Shown here in pieces: positions 9,564-19,548 of a DNA stretch of 64,000 bases (position 1 is the first letter of the stretch; each line of letters starts with the position of its first letter). Below the pieces are notes generated by a model. The model was not told the origin of the DNA and made no database searches. It saw only the letters and a list, made by a program, of their open reading frames with translations. Source of the stretch: Rhizobium sullae. GTDB taxonomy: Bacteria; Pseudomonadota; Alphaproteobacteria; Rhizobiales; Rhizobiaceae. A program made the translations under genes and the position numbers. Location: the NCBI RefSeq assembly GCF_900169785.1, contig NZ_FWER01000009.1, forward strand, positions 212,400-276,399, written 5' to 3'.

Positions 9564-10642
9564 CCGTGGCTTGCAGCGCTGGCCTTGAACAGGCTTCCGG
9601 TTGGCGTCTGCAGGAACATGTCGAGCGGGATGTGCTCCTGATGCAGGAAGCCCGTTGCCGGCAGCAGGCCGTCACGGACCATTTCGATGACGGCGACGAC
9701 GGAAGCCGACGTCGTCCAGGCAATCGCCGTGCGGCGCGCGCCGGCGATCTCGATCGGATAATAGGCCCGCACGAACTCCTTGCGGCGGAGGCTTCCTGCC
9801 TCCGTGCCTTCGGCAGCAACATGGACATAGACCACATCGTCCTCGACCGGCGGCTTAGCATTGGTCAGGATTTCGCCGGCTAGCTTTCGCTGGTCCCGCA
9901 TCAGCAGCTCATGGAAGAAGAAATTCATCAGGTCCATATGGCCCGGATAGCGCATCGTCTTGTAGTCGAGATTGTCGACCTTGCCGTGCAGCGTATCGCA
10001 CATCGTGCCGAGACCGCCCGACGTGGTGAAGGCTTCGAGCTTGACGCCCTCGACATAGACCGTTTCATGCCATTCCATCGGCGAGACGAGCTTGCGCATG
10101 CCGCCTTCGATGACTTCGCAATCGTTCAGATATTCGTTGACGACGCCTTCCGGCGACCAGTTGAAGGCATAGCCGAGCAAACCCGTCGGGTTCTGTGGCA
10201 GGGCACCGACACGCATGCGGATCGAGCGGCAGCGATCGAACCCATCAGCAAGGCTTGCACCGACGATGCCGACGAAGCCTGGCGCCAGGCCGCATTGCGG
10301 AGCCATCAGGGCGCGCGACGTCTTTGCGAGTTCGATGATGAAATTGGTGGTCGGAACGTCTTCCGTCAGGTCGAAGTAATGGATGCCTGCCGCGTGGGCG
10401 GCCCGTGCAAGCTCGATATTGAGATGATAGGGCAGACAGGAGAGCACGGCTTCCATGCCGGAAAGCACCTCAGTCACGAAGGCCGAGTTGGAAATATCGC
10501 CAGCACGGCATGTGAACGGCACTTCGGCCTGCGGCAATTGCGCATCGACGCCCCTAACTTCGAAGCCGCCCTCATGCAAAAGCGTTGCGGCCAGCCGTCC
10601 GACCTTACCAAGGCCGAGAACGGCGATCTTTTTGAAACTCAT
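9560..10642 (-). CDS. Saccharopine dehydrogenase family protein
   Basis: A 360-residue NAD(P)-dependent oxidoreductase. The Rossmann motif AVLGLGKVGRLAATLL is at residues 6-21, and the C-terminal part contains the saccharopine-dehydrogenase catalytic fold (GGLGTMCDTL, KTMRYPGH). Homologues act in lysine degradation or as carboxynorspermidine-type dehydrogenases; the substrate here is not certain. The ATG at 10642 has GGGAGGG upstream; the frame stays open upstream but without a ribosome site. It meets the siderophore binding-protein gene tail to tail with a four-base overlap. Confidence 0.85.
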   Translation of the reverse strand: MSFKKIAVLGLGKVGRLAATLLHEGGFEVRGVDAQLPQAEVPFTCRAGDISNSAFVTEVLSGMEAVLSCLPYHLNIELARAAHAAGIHYFDLTEDVPTTNFIIELAKTSRALMAPQCGLAPGFVGIVGASLADGFDRCRSIRMRVGALPQNPTGLLGYAFNWSPEGVVNEYLNDCEVIEGGMRKLVSPMEWHETVYVEGVKLEAFTTSGGLGTMCDTLHGKVDNLDYKTMRYPGHMDLMNFFFHELLMRDQRKLAGEILTNAKPPVEDDVVYVHVAAEGTEAGSLRRKEFVRAYYPIEIAGARRTAIAWTTSASVVAVIEMVRDGLLPATGFLHQEHIPLDMFLQTPTGSLFKASAASHG

Positions 10643-10715
10643 GTCTGCCCTCCCATGCGCCGTCGAATTCCGGCGCTCATTTCGTGGTGTGCGGCTGTAT
10701 AGAATAAAGAACGCA

Positions 10716-10747
10716 TAAAAGAAAACGGCCGGAATTGCTTCCGGCCG
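10716..10747 (-). terminator. Rho-independent terminator of dnaA
   Basis: A perfect nine-base stem, CGGCCGGAA / TTCCGGCCG with a four-base loop (10726-10747), is followed on the minus strand by TTTTCTTTT. It lies 25 bases after the dnaA stop. Confidence 0.85.
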
Positions 10748-10772
10748 CAAATTTCAGGTGGAGGATCGCCGA

Positions 10773-12341
10773 TTATTCGTTGATCAGGCGCTTCAGAAGC
10801 TCGATCTCATGCGACAGCTTGGTGTCTCCCGCAATCAGTTCCTCGATCTTGCGAACGGCGTGCAGCACAGTCGTATGATCGCGTCCGCCGAAGCGGCGGC
10901 CGATTTCCGGGAACGAGCGCGGCGTCAACGTCTTCGCGAGATACATGGCGATCTGCCGTGGCTTGACGATAACGCGCGTGCGGCGGTTCGAAACCAGTTC
11001 CTGACGCGAGACATTGTAGTGGCGCGCGACGATGCGCTGGATGTCTTCGATGCGCACACGGCGTGGTTCGCCGGAACCGACCAGATGGGCAAGTAGCTCA
11101 TCCACCCGTTCGATCGACAGGTTCGGCTCGAAGGAGCGCCGGAAGATCAGCTGATTGAAGGCGCCTTCGAGTTCGCGGCCGCTTGCCGTCACGCTGCGGG
11201 CAACGTGCGAGAGCAGTTCGGCCGGGATTTCCAAAGACGGATCCTCCAGACGGGCCGCAGCCAGGCGGCGCTTCAGAATCTCGAGGCGCATCTCGTAGTC
11301 CGGCGCATCGAGTTCGATCGCCACCCCGCCCTGCAGACGGGAACGTACCCGCGGGTCGAGCGATTCAAGCTCCCAAGGCGCCCTGTCGGCGGCAACCACC
11401 ACCTGCTTGGCGCTATCGAGCAGCATGTTCAGCAGATGGCAGAACTCATGTTGGATCATCTTGCCCTGCAGGAACTGCATGTCGTCGATGATCAGAAGGT
11501 CGATATTGCGGAGCGAGTCCTTCAGCGTGAGCGCATTGTTGTCCCGGATCGCCGTCGCGAAACGCCACATGAAATACTCAGCAGTTAGGTAAACGACACG
11601 CAGCGCCCGCGGATTCTGCACCGCTGCGTTGGCGATCGCCTGCAGAAGGTGGGACTTACCGAGACCGACATTCGAATGAATGAAGAGCGGATTAAAGCGC
11701 ACAGCACCCTGGCCTGCTTCCGCGATCGTCTTTGCCGCCGCAAGCGCGACGCGGTTCGAACTGCCTTCGACAAAGGTGTCAAAGGTGAAGCGCGAGTCGA
11801 GCGGCGAGCCGAAGAGGGGCTGGCCAGCCGTCGCGGGACGCGCCGCAGCGACTGCCGAAACGGCTTGTTGAACCACTTGACCTGCAGGCTGAGCAGCGAG
11901 AGGGCGACGCATCGGTGCCATCTGGGAGGCCGGCTCTTGAATAGCCACCTCATCCACCGGCTTCAGGCCGGCACGCGCTGCTGTACGGACGAGGATTTCC
12001 ACCTTCAGGATCTCAGCATCTTCCTGCTGGAAAAGGCCGGTGATGAGATCGAGATAACGGTTGTTGATCCACGACTTGAGAAATGTGGTGGGAACCGAAA
12101 GACGCACGACGCTCTTTGAAACCGAATGCAGCTTCAGACGTGCGAACCAGCTTGCATAAACGTCTGGACCAACCTGGGCCTTCAGACGCGCACCGACACG
12201 TTCGAAAAGTATGCCATGCTTCATCTCTCCTTTTTCCCCCGCCGCATCCGGGCAAATAGAGCTAAACGCCTGCGGTGCCTTATCCCCATTTTCAAGAGCA
12301 CCCGTCGTCAATGAATTCATTTGCATCATGCCGCCTTCCAA
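10773..12341 (-). CDS. dnaA: Chromosomal replication initiator DnaA
   Basis: DnaA binds oriC and opens DNA for replication. Domain I ([18 protein letters not shown]), the AAA+ Walker A region ([13 protein letters not shown]), Walker B ([13 protein letters not shown]) and the C-terminal DNA-binding helix ([16 protein letters not shown]) are all present. The longest form, 522 residues, has GGAAGG upstream of tandem ATGs. A second candidate start at 12224 ([10 protein letters not shown]) gives 483 residues and starts right at domain I, with AGGAG only two bases away, so the true start is open. It is downstream of rpsT on the same strand, a known rhizobial order, and ends at a strong terminator. 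Confidence 0.95.
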   Translation of the reverse strand: MEGGMMQMNSLTTGALENGDKAPQAFSSICPDAAGEKGEMKHGILFERVGARLKAQVGPDVYASWFARLKLHSVSKSVVRLSVPTTFLKSWINNRYLDLITGLFQQEDAEILKVEILVRTAARAGLKPVDEVAIQEPASQMAPMRRPLAAQPAGQVVQQAVSAVAAARPATAGQPLFGSPLDSRFTFDTFVEGSSNRVALAAAKTIAEAGQGAVRFNPLFIHSNVGLGKSHLLQAIANAAVQNPRALRVVYLTAEYFMWRFATAIRDNNALTLKDSLRNIDLLIIDDMQFLQGKMIQHEFCHLLNMLLDSAKQVVVAADRAPWELESLDPRVRSRLQGGVAIELDAPDYEMRLEILKRRLAAARLEDPSLEIPAELLSHVARSVTASGRELEGAFNQLIFRRSFEPNLSIERVDELLAHLVGSGEPRRVRIEDIQRIVARHYNVSRQELVSNRRTRVIVKPRQIAMYLAKTLTPRSFPEIGRRFGGRDHTTVLHAVRKIEELIAGDTKLSHEIELLKRLINE

Positions 12342-13134
12342 ATTGATTTCATCGGGCGGATATCAGCCAGCCGCCCGATCAATTTTCCCCGTTCTGGCAC
12401 GCCGGCAGCCCGTTCATGGGCCATCATGCATGCCGGTTCACACAAACACCGTCCCGCCTAGCGAGACCGACGCAGAGGACCGTGGCAGACACCGCGTTCA
12501 TGCGGTCCCTGTCATGTTCACTACGCCAAGGTGGCTGCCAGGCCTCGTTTCCCGGCCAACCGCCCAAACGCAAATATACTATCCCCATCCCCTTCGGCTC
12601 ACCTTAGGCGTGCAGCCGCTGAGCGCACAAAGCATCCTCGTTCCGCGACCAGCCACGGTCCCGGCGCAAATTGCTCAAGTGCTTGAAAAAACGGAGAGAT
12701 AAACTGCTCCGTAGCAAATGGCACAAACCCATCGGCCTGCCGGTGTGGCAGTTTAGACTAAGCCTTTGCAGGTGATGTCCGCGCCCTTTGCTGGACGCCA
12801 TTTAGGCAGGATCAGTTGCGGAGATCAATGATGAATTTTACGCAAAATTAAGAAGCGGCCATTGACTCCGGGGCCCGCTTTTGGGCGTCACGCCAATGTC
12901 AAAAAAGAATCGCAGGAGAATCAAGGAGATTCCTTAAGTGGGTATTTTGGACACGCATTGAAAGAAAAAAAATAAAAATCCGCTTGACTCACAACTAAGC
13001 CCGCCGGAAGGCAGGAGAGTCGCCCAAGCTGGAAACATCCTTGCGCAACTATTTGATTTTAAACATTTTTTCATGTCACCTCAGTGACACGAAACAGTCG
13101 CTAAATTAACCAATCCGGCGGAGATCGTTAGAAT
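12342..13134. other. Long intergenic region between rpsT and dnaA
   Basis: About 790 bases without a convincing gene; short frames here lack ribosome sites and family similarity. It should hold the dnaA promoter and leader. A TTGACA on the minus strand (12904-12909) is a possible -35 but no good -10 follows. Two inverted repeats are visible: GGCGT-C-ACGCC (12884-12894) and TGTCAC-CTCA-GTGACA (13074-13089). No DnaA box of the TTATCCACA type was found, so I do not call an origin. Confidence 0.5.
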
Positions 13135-13162
13135 CGAAAAAGCCCGGCTTGATTACCGGGCT
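13135..13162 (-). terminator. Rho-independent terminator of rpsT
   Basis: Stem AGCCCGG / CCGGGCT (13141-13162) followed on the minus strand by TTTTTC. It lies 30 bases beyond the rpsT stop and would separate rpsT from dnaA. Confidence 0.8.
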
Positions 13163-13192
13163 AATCATAACGATCAATTTGTTAACGAAAGA

Positions 13193-13471
13193 TTATGCGG
13201 CCGAAGCTGCCGACAGCGCCTTCACGCGAGCAGCGAGGCGCGAAACCTTGCGGGATGCCGTGTTGGCGTGAAGCACGCCCTTGCTTGCAGCGCGCGCCAG
13301 TTCCGGCTGAGCTGCGAGGAAGGCTTCCTTTGCCTTTGCAGCATCACCTGCCGCGAGTGCCTCTTCGACTTGGCGAACGAAAGTGCGAACGCGCGAGCGA
13401 CGAGCCTTGTTGACGTCGGTACGGCGGGCGATCTTGCGGGTCGCTTTTTTCGCCGAAGTTGTATTGGCCAT
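13193..13471 (-). CDS. rpsT: 30S ribosomal protein S20
   Basis: Primary 16S-rRNA-binding protein of the small subunit. The sequence is basic and helical, starting [18 protein letters not shown], with [18 protein letters not shown] and [17 protein letters not shown] as in S20. Length is 92 residues. The ATG at 13471 was chosen over an upstream in-frame codon at 13498 because S20 always begins MANT(T)SAKK and GAGAGG precedes it. It has its own promoter and terminator. Confidence 0.97.
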   Translation of the reverse strand: MANTTSAKKATRKIARRTDVNKARRSRVRTFVRQVEEALAAGDAAKAKEAFLAAQPELARAASKGVLHANTASRKVSRLAARVKALSAASAA

Positions 13472-13592
13472 GGATGCCTCTCTCAAGAATTCGAACAAAC
13501 TCCGTCATTACCGCGGGCCTTGCGGCCACAATATCCAGCAATGCGGGAGCATAAACGGAAAACCTGATCGGCTTCCCGAACCGTGGGCGGGC

Positions 13593-13621
13593 ATATAGCT
13601 CTAAAGCCGACCCGCGTCAAC
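13593..13621 (-). promoter_or_regulatory. rpsT promoter
   Basis: On the minus strand GTTGAC (13616-13621), 17 bases, then CTATAT (13593-13598) matches the rhizobial sigma-70 consensus CTTGAC-N17-CTATAT in all but one base. It is about 120 bases upstream of rpsT. Confidence 0.75.
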
Positions 13622-13664
13622 GCGCATTTTCAAGGAAACGCCGCCTTTCTCCGTGGAATGAAGA

Positions 13665-14438
13665 TCAGCGGTGTTTAAAGGCCGGTTTGCGCTTCTCGAT
13701 GAAGGCAGCCATGCCCTCCTTCTGATCTTCCGTTGCAAAAAGGCTGTGGAATAGACGGCGCTCGAAACGCAGGCCCTCCTCCAGCGTGGTTTCCAGCGCG
13801 CGATTGACCGCCTCTTTGGCCATCAGCACCGAGGGCTGCGACAGCGACGCGATCTTGGCCGCTGCCTCCAGCGCTTCGTCGAGAAGCCGTTCCGGTGCGA
13901 CCACACGAGAAACAAGCCCTGCACGTTCCGCTTCCGCCGCGTCCATCATCCGGCCGGTCAGCACCATATCCATCGCCTTCGACTTGCCGACCATACGCGT
14001 CAAGCGCTGCGAGCCGCCCATGCCGGGGATGACGCCGAGCGTGATTTCAGGCTGACCGAATTTCGCGGTCTCCGATGCGATAATAAAGTCGCACATCATC
14101 GCCAGCTCGCAGCCGCCACCGAGCGCGAAGCCGCTGACGGCAGCGATGACCGGCTTGCGGGCCTTGGCAATCTCATCCCAACCGCTGATGTATTCGGCCT
14201 TATAGATATCTGCAAACTGCAGCGGCTGCATTTCCTTGATATCGGCGCCGGCTGCGAAAGCACGTTCCGAGCCCGTCAGAACGATTGCGCCGATCGCCTC
14301 GTCTGCGTGGAAGTCCGCATAGGCGTGCTTCAATTCCTTGAGTACCGTGGAGTTCAGCGCGTTCAGCGCCTGCGGCCGGTTCAGCGTAATCAGACCGACA
14401 TTGCCGCGGGTTTCGACGATCAGCGTTTCATAGGCCAT
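13665..14438 (-). CDS. Enoyl-CoA hydratase, crotonase family
   Basis: Hydrates trans-2-enoyl-CoA in fatty acid or amino acid beta-oxidation. The 257-residue protein is a standard short-chain crotonase: [12 protein letters not shown] forms the oxyanion hole, and both catalytic glutamates are visible in [11 protein letters not shown] and [15 protein letters not shown]. The ATG at 14438 is preceded by GGGGAGAG. It follows mutM on the same strand after 11 bases. Substrate range cannot be read from sequence. Confidence 0.93.
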   Translation of the reverse strand: MAYETLIVETRGNVGLITLNRPQALNALNSTVLKELKHAYADFHADEAIGAIVLTGSERAFAAGADIKEMQPLQFADIYKAEYISGWDEIAKARKPVIAAVSGFALGGGCELAMMCDFIIASETAKFGQPEITLGVIPGMGGSQRLTRMVGKSKAMDMVLTGRMMDAAEAERAGLVSRVVAPERLLDEALEAAAKIASLSQPSVLMAKEAVNRALETTLEEGLRFERRLFHSLFATEDQKEGMAAFIEKRKPAFKHR

Positions 14439-14449
14439 GTTTCTCTCCC

Positions 14450-15340
14450 CTATTTCTGGCAGTCCGGGCAATAGAAGGTGGAACGCCCTGCCTGCACGAT
14501 GCGCGAGACCGTACCGCCGCAGCCGGGTGTGCGGCAAGGCAGACCTTCGCGGTCATAGACCGAGAAGGAATGCTGGAAATAGCCGAGCGAGCCGTCGGTC
14601 TGGATATGGTCGCGAAGTGACGAGCCGCCGGCCTTGATCGCATCGGCGACGACATCGCGGACCGATGCGACGAGAAGGTTTAGCTGCTCCTTCGGCTTTC
14701 CGGTTTTGCTGACCAGCGTTCCAGCAGCACGTGTCGGCATCAAATGCGCGCGCCAAAGCGCTTCGCAGACATATATATTGCCAAGCCCGGCGATGTTTCT
14801 CTGGTCGAGAAGCGCACCCTTCAGCGGTTGTGCCTTTCCGGCAAACCGCTCCGCAAGATAAGTGGCGCTCAGCTCGTTGCCGGTTGGCTCCGGCCCGAGG
14901 CCGAAGAGGAAAGGACTGTTCTGAAGCTCAGACCGATCGGCGATATCCATGAAGCCGAAGCGGCGCGGGTCATTATAGATGACGCGGCGCTCACCACCCT
15001 TGCCTTCCAGATGGAAGATCGCATGGTCATGCTTCTCGTCCTTCGACCGCTCGTGGCGAAAATCGCCGGGCGTTTCGCTGACTGGCCCCTGCTCGATGCG
15101 GAAGGAGCCGGACATACCGAGATGGGAGATGATGGTCTTGCCGCTGTCGAGATCGATCAGCAGATACTTGGCGCGGCGGCCAAGTCCGATAATGGTGCGG
15201 CCTGAAACCTGGTCTTCGAAATTTTCCGGAAAAGGAAAGCGCAGATCGCCGCGGCGAAGCTCCAGCCTCTCGATGCGTGCACCCTCCATGACGGGTGAAA
15301 GACCGCGCTTCACCGTTTCGACTTCTGGCAATTCCGGCAT
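14450..15340 (-). CDS. mutM: Formamidopyrimidine-DNA glycosylase (MutM/Fpg)
   Basis: Removes oxidised purines such as 8-oxoguanine and nicks the abasic site. It starts [14 protein letters not shown], with Pro2 as the catalytic nucleophile and Glu3 beside it, has the helix-two-turn-helix region around [12 protein letters not shown], and ends with a zinc finger (CRTPGCGG ... FYCPDCQK). At 296 residues it is slightly longer than the usual 270-290. It is divergent from ubiE. Confidence 0.97.
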   Translation of the reverse strand: MPELPEVETVKRGLSPVMEGARIERLELRRGDLRFPFPENFEDQVSGRTIIGLGRRAKYLLIDLDSGKTIISHLGMSGSFRIEQGPVSETPGDFRHERSKDEKHDHAIFHLEGKGGERRVIYNDPRRFGFMDIADRSELQNSPFLFGLGPEPTGNELSATYLAERFAGKAQPLKGALLDQRNIAGLGNIYVCEALWRAHLMPTRAAGTLVSKTGKPKEQLNLLVASVRDVVADAIKAGGSSLRDHIQTDGSLGYFQHSFSVYDREGLPCRTPGCGGTVSRIVQAGRSTFYCPDCQK

Positions 15341-15405
15341 CTTAACCCATCTGTATTTAAACGTGTTTCAACTGCGGACGATGTGGGTTATAGCGCCAGT
15401 AAGCC

Positions 15406-15420
15406 GCGGGTATTACCCGC
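15406..15420. promoter_or_regulatory. 15-base palindrome between mutM and ubiE
   Basis: GCGGGTA-T-TACCCGC is a perfect inverted repeat in the 150-base gap between the divergent mutM and ubiE. It could be an operator or a small cruciform; no T-tract follows, so it is not a terminator. Confidence 0.4.
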
Positions 15421-15490
15421 CCCCACAGATAGCGTCTTAAGCGACGTTTCGCTATGGTCGCGTACCGATTTCGAGTAACGGAGTAGTCCG

Positions 15491-16267
15491 ATGCCAGAAA
15501 GCCGCACTTCCGCCGATGGCGGCATGGAAACGTCCTACGGCTTCCGCGAGGTGCCGAGCGGCGAGAAGCAGGGTCTCGTCAACGACGTCTTCCACAAGGT
15601 CGCCAGACGCTACGATATCATGAACGATGTGATGTCGATGGGTATGCACCGCGCCTGGAAGGATGCGATGGTTGCGGCGCTCAATCCGCGCAAGGAACCG
15701 GGCTACAAGGTGCTGGATGTAGCGGGCGGCACAGGCGACATCGCCTTCCGTATCGTCGAGGCGTCGAACCGCATGGCACACGCGACCGTGCTCGACATCA
15801 ACGGCTCCATGCTGGGCGTCGGCTCAGAGCGGGCAGAGAAGAAGAAACTCTCCGACAATCTTACCTTCATTGAGGCCAATGCCGAGGACCTGCCCTTCGA
15901 GGCCGGCAGCTTCGATGCCTACACGATCGCCTTCGGCATCCGCAACGTGCCGCGCATAGACGTCGCGCTCGCGGAAGCCTTTCGCGTGCTGAAGCGCGGC
16001 GGCCGGCTGCTCGTGCTGGAATTTTCGGAAGTGGACATGCCTCTTCTGGACAAGGTCTACGAGGCCTGGTCTTTCAACGCCATTCCGAGGTTCGGCAAGG
16101 CGATTACCGGCGACGCCGAGCCCTATCAGTATCTCGTCGAATCCATCCGCAAGTTCCCGAACCAGGAAAACTTCGCGGAAATGATCCGAAAGGCCGGCTT
16201 TTCGCGCGTGACCTACACCAGCTATACCGGCGGGATCGCGGCCTTGCACTCGGGCTGGAAACTTTGA
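15491..16267 (+). CDS. ubiE: Demethylmenaquinone/ubiquinone C-methyltransferase UbiE
   Basis: A SAM-dependent C-methyltransferase of ubiquinone synthesis. Motif [13 protein letters not shown] is near residue 77, with the family segments [18 protein letters not shown] and [16 protein letters not shown], and the C-terminal [14 protein letters not shown]. Length of 258 residues is normal. ubiB follows after five bases, forming a ubiquinone operon. Confidence 0.97.
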   Translation: MPESRTSADGGMETSYGFREVPSGEKQGLVNDVFHKVARRYDIMNDVMSMGMHRAWKDAMVAALNPRKEPGYKVLDVAGGTGDIAFRIVEASNRMAHATVLDINGSMLGVGSERAEKKKLSDNLTFIEANAEDLPFEAGSFDAYTIAFGIRNVPRIDVALAEAFRVLKRGGRLLVLEFSEVDMPLLDKVYEAWSFNAIPRFGKAITGDAEPYQYLVESIRKFPNQENFAEMIRKAGFSRVTYTSYTGGIAALHSGWKL

Positions 16268-16272
16268 TCTAA

Positions 16273-17847
16273 ATGAGTGCTTTCGGAGCATATTTCCGGC
16301 TCGTGCGGGTCGGCTGGGTTCTAGTGCGCGAGGGCGTTGTTTCGGCCTTGCCCTCCGAGGAATTGCCGCCGTCTGTCAGCCTTGCGAAATCGTTTGTCGG
16401 CCTGTTTGCGCGCAGCCAGGCGAAAGCCAAGAAACGCAGCGATCGGCTGGCCCAGGCAGTCGAGCGGCTCGGACCTTCCTATGTGAAGATTGGGCAGTTC
16501 CTGGCGACCAGACCGGATGTCGTAGGCGTGGAGTTCGCTGACGACCTTTCGCAACTTCAGGACCGGATGGCCTTCTTCCCGATTGCGGCGGCAAAGGCGA
16601 GTATCGAAGGTTCGCTCGGCCGCCCGATCGAAGAGCTTTATGCGAGTTTCGACGATCCGATTGCCGCAGCCTCTATTGCGCAGGTGCATCCTGCAGAGGT
16701 AAATACCCCCAATGGCCGCAGGAAGGTCGCGGTCAAGGTCGTGCGTCCCGGTGTGCGGCAGCGCTTCGCCCATGACATCGAGGCGATGTATCTCGTCGCC
16801 GGTATGCAGGAACGCTTCATGCCTTCGAGCCGGCGGCTGAGGCCGGTCGAAGTGACGAAGACGCTCGAGCAGTCGACCAAAGTCGAGATGGATCTCCGGC
16901 TTGAAGCGGCGGCCCTTTCGGAGATTGCCGAAAACACGGGGCAGGATCCGGGCTTCCGCGTTCCGAAGGTGGATTGGGAGCGCACAGGCCGCGACGTCAT
17001 CACCATGGAGTGGATCGACGGCGTGAAGATGTCCGATGTCGAGGGGCTCCGCAGCGCCGGGCACGATCTTAACACGCTTGCCGATAGGCTGATCCAATCG
17101 TTCCTGCGCCACACGCTGCGCGATGGCTTCTTCCATGCCGACATGCATCCCGGCAATCTCTTCGTCGATTCGGGCGGCATGATCGTCGCCGTCGACATGG
17201 GGATTGTCGGTCGGCTTGGAAAGAAGGAACGGCGCTTCCTCGCCGAAATTCTCTATGGCTTCATTACGCGTGACTATGTGCGTGTTGCGGAGGTCCATTT
17301 CGAGGCGGGCTATGTGCCAGGCCATCACAATGTCGAAAGCTTCGCGCAAGCAATCCGGGCGATCGGCGAGCCGATCCATGGCCAGCCGGCCGAAACGATC
17401 TCGATGGGCAAGCTGTTAACGCTGCTGTTCGAGGTGACGGAACTTTTCGACATGCAGACCCGGCCCGAGCTGGTCATGCTGCAGAAAACCATGGTGGTCG
17501 TCGAAGGCGTCTCGCGCATGCTGAACCCGCGTTTCAACATGTGGAAGGCATCGGAGCCAGTCGTCGGAGATTGGATTCGCAATAATCTCGGCCCGAAGCG
17601 GATCGTCACCGACCTCAAGGATGGGCTGAAGGCTGCCGTGAAGCTTGCGGAAGCCGTTCCGGAAATCGCCGCGCAGACCGAGAAATTCCATCACCAGCTG
17701 CTGCATATGAGCGAGCATGGACTGCGCTTCGATCCGCAGACAGCGGAAGCGATCGGCAAATCCGAGGCACGATACAGCCGATCCGGCCGCCTCGCGCTCT
17801 GGATTATCGCGTTGACGCTTCTCTATATTGCCTGGATGTTGAGCTGA
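16273..17847 (+). CDS. ubiB: UbiB, ABC1/ADCK-like atypical kinase for ubiquinone synthesis
   Basis: UbiB-family atypical kinase/ATPase needed for ubiquinone assembly at the membrane. The KxGQ motif (YVKIGQFLATRPDVVG), the Ala-rich loop (AAASIAQVH), the catalytic segment FHADMHPGN and the metal-binding VDMGI are all present. One or two hydrophobic segments close the C-terminus (LALWIIALTLLYIAWML). Length is 524 residues. In many Rhizobiaceae coaBC follows directly; here another operon intervenes. Confidence 0.95.
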   Translation: MSAFGAYFRLVRVGWVLVREGVVSALPSEELPPSVSLAKSFVGLFARSQAKAKKRSDRLAQAVERLGPSYVKIGQFLATRPDVVGVEFADDLSQLQDRMAFFPIAAAKASIEGSLGRPIEELYASFDDPIAAASIAQVHPAEVNTPNGRRKVAVKVVRPGVRQRFAHDIEAMYLVAGMQERFMPSSRRLRPVEVTKTLEQSTKVEMDLRLEAAALSEIAENTGQDPGFRVPKVDWERTGRDVITMEWIDGVKMSDVEGLRSAGHDLNTLADRLIQSFLRHTLRDGFFHADMHPGNLFVDSGGMIVAVDMGIVGRLGKKERRFLAEILYGFITRDYVRVAEVHFEAGYVPGHHNVESFAQAIRAIGEPIHGQPAETISMGKLLTLLFEVTELFDMQTRPELVMLQKTMVVVEGVSRMLNPRFNMWKASEPVVGDWIRNNLGPKRIVTDLKDGLKAAVKLAEAVPEIAAQTEKFHHQLLHMSEHGLRFDPQTAEAIGKSEARYSRSGRLALWIIALTLLYIAWMLS

Positions 17848-17885
17848 GGTTCAGACACAAACAATCACATGCTGTGTTCGGCATT

Positions 17886-17897
17886 TGGGATATCCCA
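17886..17897. promoter_or_regulatory. Candidate operator of the ergothioneine operon
   Basis: TGGGATATCCCA is a perfect 12-base palindrome in the 95-base gap before the lyase gene, 46 bases from its ATG. A GGAG ribosome site (17931-17934) precedes the ATG. The palindrome is a plausible repressor site, but no regulator gene adjoins, so the partner is unknown. Confidence 0.4.
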
Positions 17898-17942
17898 CAA
17901 TGCGCAGTGCTCGCTTAGTCTCGCATTCAAGGAGACCTGCAG

Positions 17943-19502
17943 ATGAAGCATGAACGCCCTGGCATCGAACTTTCCGGCCAACCATTCGGCTTTGGCGACA
18001 TGGTGAGGATAGGGTCCGGCAGGGTGGCGCTATCAGCTTCGCCGACGGGCATGGCACGGGTGGAGATCGCGCGTTCCGTCGTCGAAGAAGCGATCCAGGC
18101 TGGCATTCCCGTTTACGGTTCCACTACCGGCGTCGGCGCGATGAAGGACGTCGAATGGTCGGCGGAGGAACTCGATACCTTCAACCTCGGCCTCGTGCGC
18201 GCCCATCACTTCGGCACCGGCACGCCCTTTTCCAGCGCTGTCGTGCGGAACGCCATGGCGATCCGCGTCAATACCGCGCTGACGGGCCAGGTCGGGTGTA
18301 CGCCGGAACTCATAGAAACCTATCTGCGGCTGCTCAGGGCTGACCTCATCCCGCTCGTGCGGCGCACGGGCTCGATCGGTTGTGCCGATATCGGCCTCAT
18401 GGGACAGATCGGAGCGGTTCTGACCGGCGTCGGCGAAGCCGTCTATCGCGGCAAGCGCATGCAGGCGGCCGACGCCTTCCGGGCGGCGGGGCTCGAACCG
18501 GTCACCATGGCGCCGCGCGACAGCCTTGCTTCGCTCAGCATCAACGCGGTGAGTTTTGCATCTGCCGCCGAGGCGACGCGCAATGCGGCGGCTTCGATTC
18601 GCGTTCTGCTCGCAACCGGCATGATGGCGGCCGGCGCTCTTGGCGCGTCACGCGACCCCTGGCGGGCAGTACGCCATGTCGGCACCCCGCGGGAAGCGCT
18701 GATCGGCTCGTGGCTGTGCAATGCGTCAGAGGCTTGGGAATGGCCGGTGGCCACCCACGTGCAGGACCCGCTCAGCCTTCGCATGATCGCCCAGGTCTTC
18801 GGCGCGGTGATCGAGAACCTACTTTCGACCGGTCACAAGATCCTTGCTGCCACCGGCCGTTCGGACGACAATCCGGTCGTCGTCGAGGGCCGCGTAATGA
18901 CGTCCGGCGGTTCGCTACCTCTCGATGTAACGATCCTGCTCGAATCGGCAGCACTCTGCATGGCGCATGCGGCACGCAATTCATTCAACCGCTGCGTCCT
19001 GCTCGGCAACGGACAGCGGCGCGACCTGCCCGTGAACCTCGTGCCGCCCGGCCGGATTGCGACCGGTTTCGGGCCGATCATCAAGCTCGCCGGCGAGATC
19101 TTTTCACGCGTGCTTTCCATGTCCAACCCAGTGTCCGCCCAGTCGCTGGTGGTTGCGGCGGGGCTTGAGGACGAAGCCGCTTTCCTGCCGCTGGTGATCG
19201 AGCGCTTCGAGCGGCAGATGCGGGCGCTGAAGCGTCTTGCCGCTCTCGAGGCTCTGCTGGCATCACAGGCGGCCGACATTCTCGGCGACCGGCCCGAGGG
19301 CGTTGCGGGCATGATTTACGATGTCGTCCGCAAGCACGCCGATTTCTACACCGTCGATCGCCCCCTTTCGGCGGAGGTCGAAGCGATCGAGGAAGAACTC
19401 GGGTCCGATGAGTTCGTCTCGAAGCTGATCGAGCCTGTGCCGATCGCCGCCTTCGACGATTTCTTCGCCCTCGGCTCGGTGGAGTACATCGACGGAGACT
19501 GA
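17943..19502 (+). CDS. Probable ergothionase (HAL/PAL-family lyase without MIO triad)
   Basis: A 519-residue member of the aromatic amino acid lyase superfamily. Conserved landmarks are VYGSTTGVG (residues 57-65, equivalent to YGINTGFG of HutH), HVQDPLSLR and the SDDNPVV segment. Normal HutH makes its MIO electrophile from Ala-Ser-Gly in GSVGASGDL; here the segment reads GSIGCADIG, so residues 147-149 are Cys-Ala-Asp and one residue is missing. MIO cannot form. Known ergothionases are HAL homologues without MIO, because trimethylamine is a good leaving group. With the downstream urocanase, hydantoinase, carbamoylase and DUF917 genes, the likely reaction is ergothioneine to thiourocanate plus trimethylamine. 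Another histidine betaine is possible. Confidence 0.8.
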   Translation: MKHERPGIELSGQPFGFGDMVRIGSGRVALSASPTGMARVEIARSVVEEAIQAGIPVYGSTTGVGAMKDVEWSAEELDTFNLGLVRAHHFGTGTPFSSAVVRNAMAIRVNTALTGQVGCTPELIETYLRLLRADLIPLVRRTGSIGCADIGLMGQIGAVLTGVGEAVYRGKRMQAADAFRAAGLEPVTMAPRDSLASLSINAVSFASAAEATRNAAASIRVLLATGMMAAGALGASRDPWRAVRHVGTPREALIGSWLCNASEAWEWPVATHVQDPLSLRMIAQVFGAVIENLLSTGHKILAATGRSDDNPVVVEGRVMTSGGSLPLDVTILLESAALCMAHAARNSFNRCVLLGNGQRRDLPVNLVPPGRIATGFGPIIKLAGEIFSRVLSMSNPVSAQSLVVAAGLEDEAAFLPLVIERFERQMRALKRLAALEALLASQAADILGDRPEGVAGMIYDVVRKHADFYTVDRPLSAEVEAIEEELGSDEFVSKLIEPVPIAAFDDFFALGSVEYIDGD

Positions 19503-19548
19503 CGCAGGAAGCGGTCGTCATCTAAGCTTTTAACCGGAGGAAAACAGC

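Noticed and set aside
12342..13192. Chromosomal origin next to dnaA.
   Set aside because: No cluster of DnaA boxes or AT-rich 13-mers was found, and in rhizobia oriC is usually elsewhere (near hemE).
15406..15420. Transcription terminator between mutM and ubiE.
   Set aside because: The palindrome has no T-tract on either strand, and both genes start at this gap, so a terminator makes no sense.
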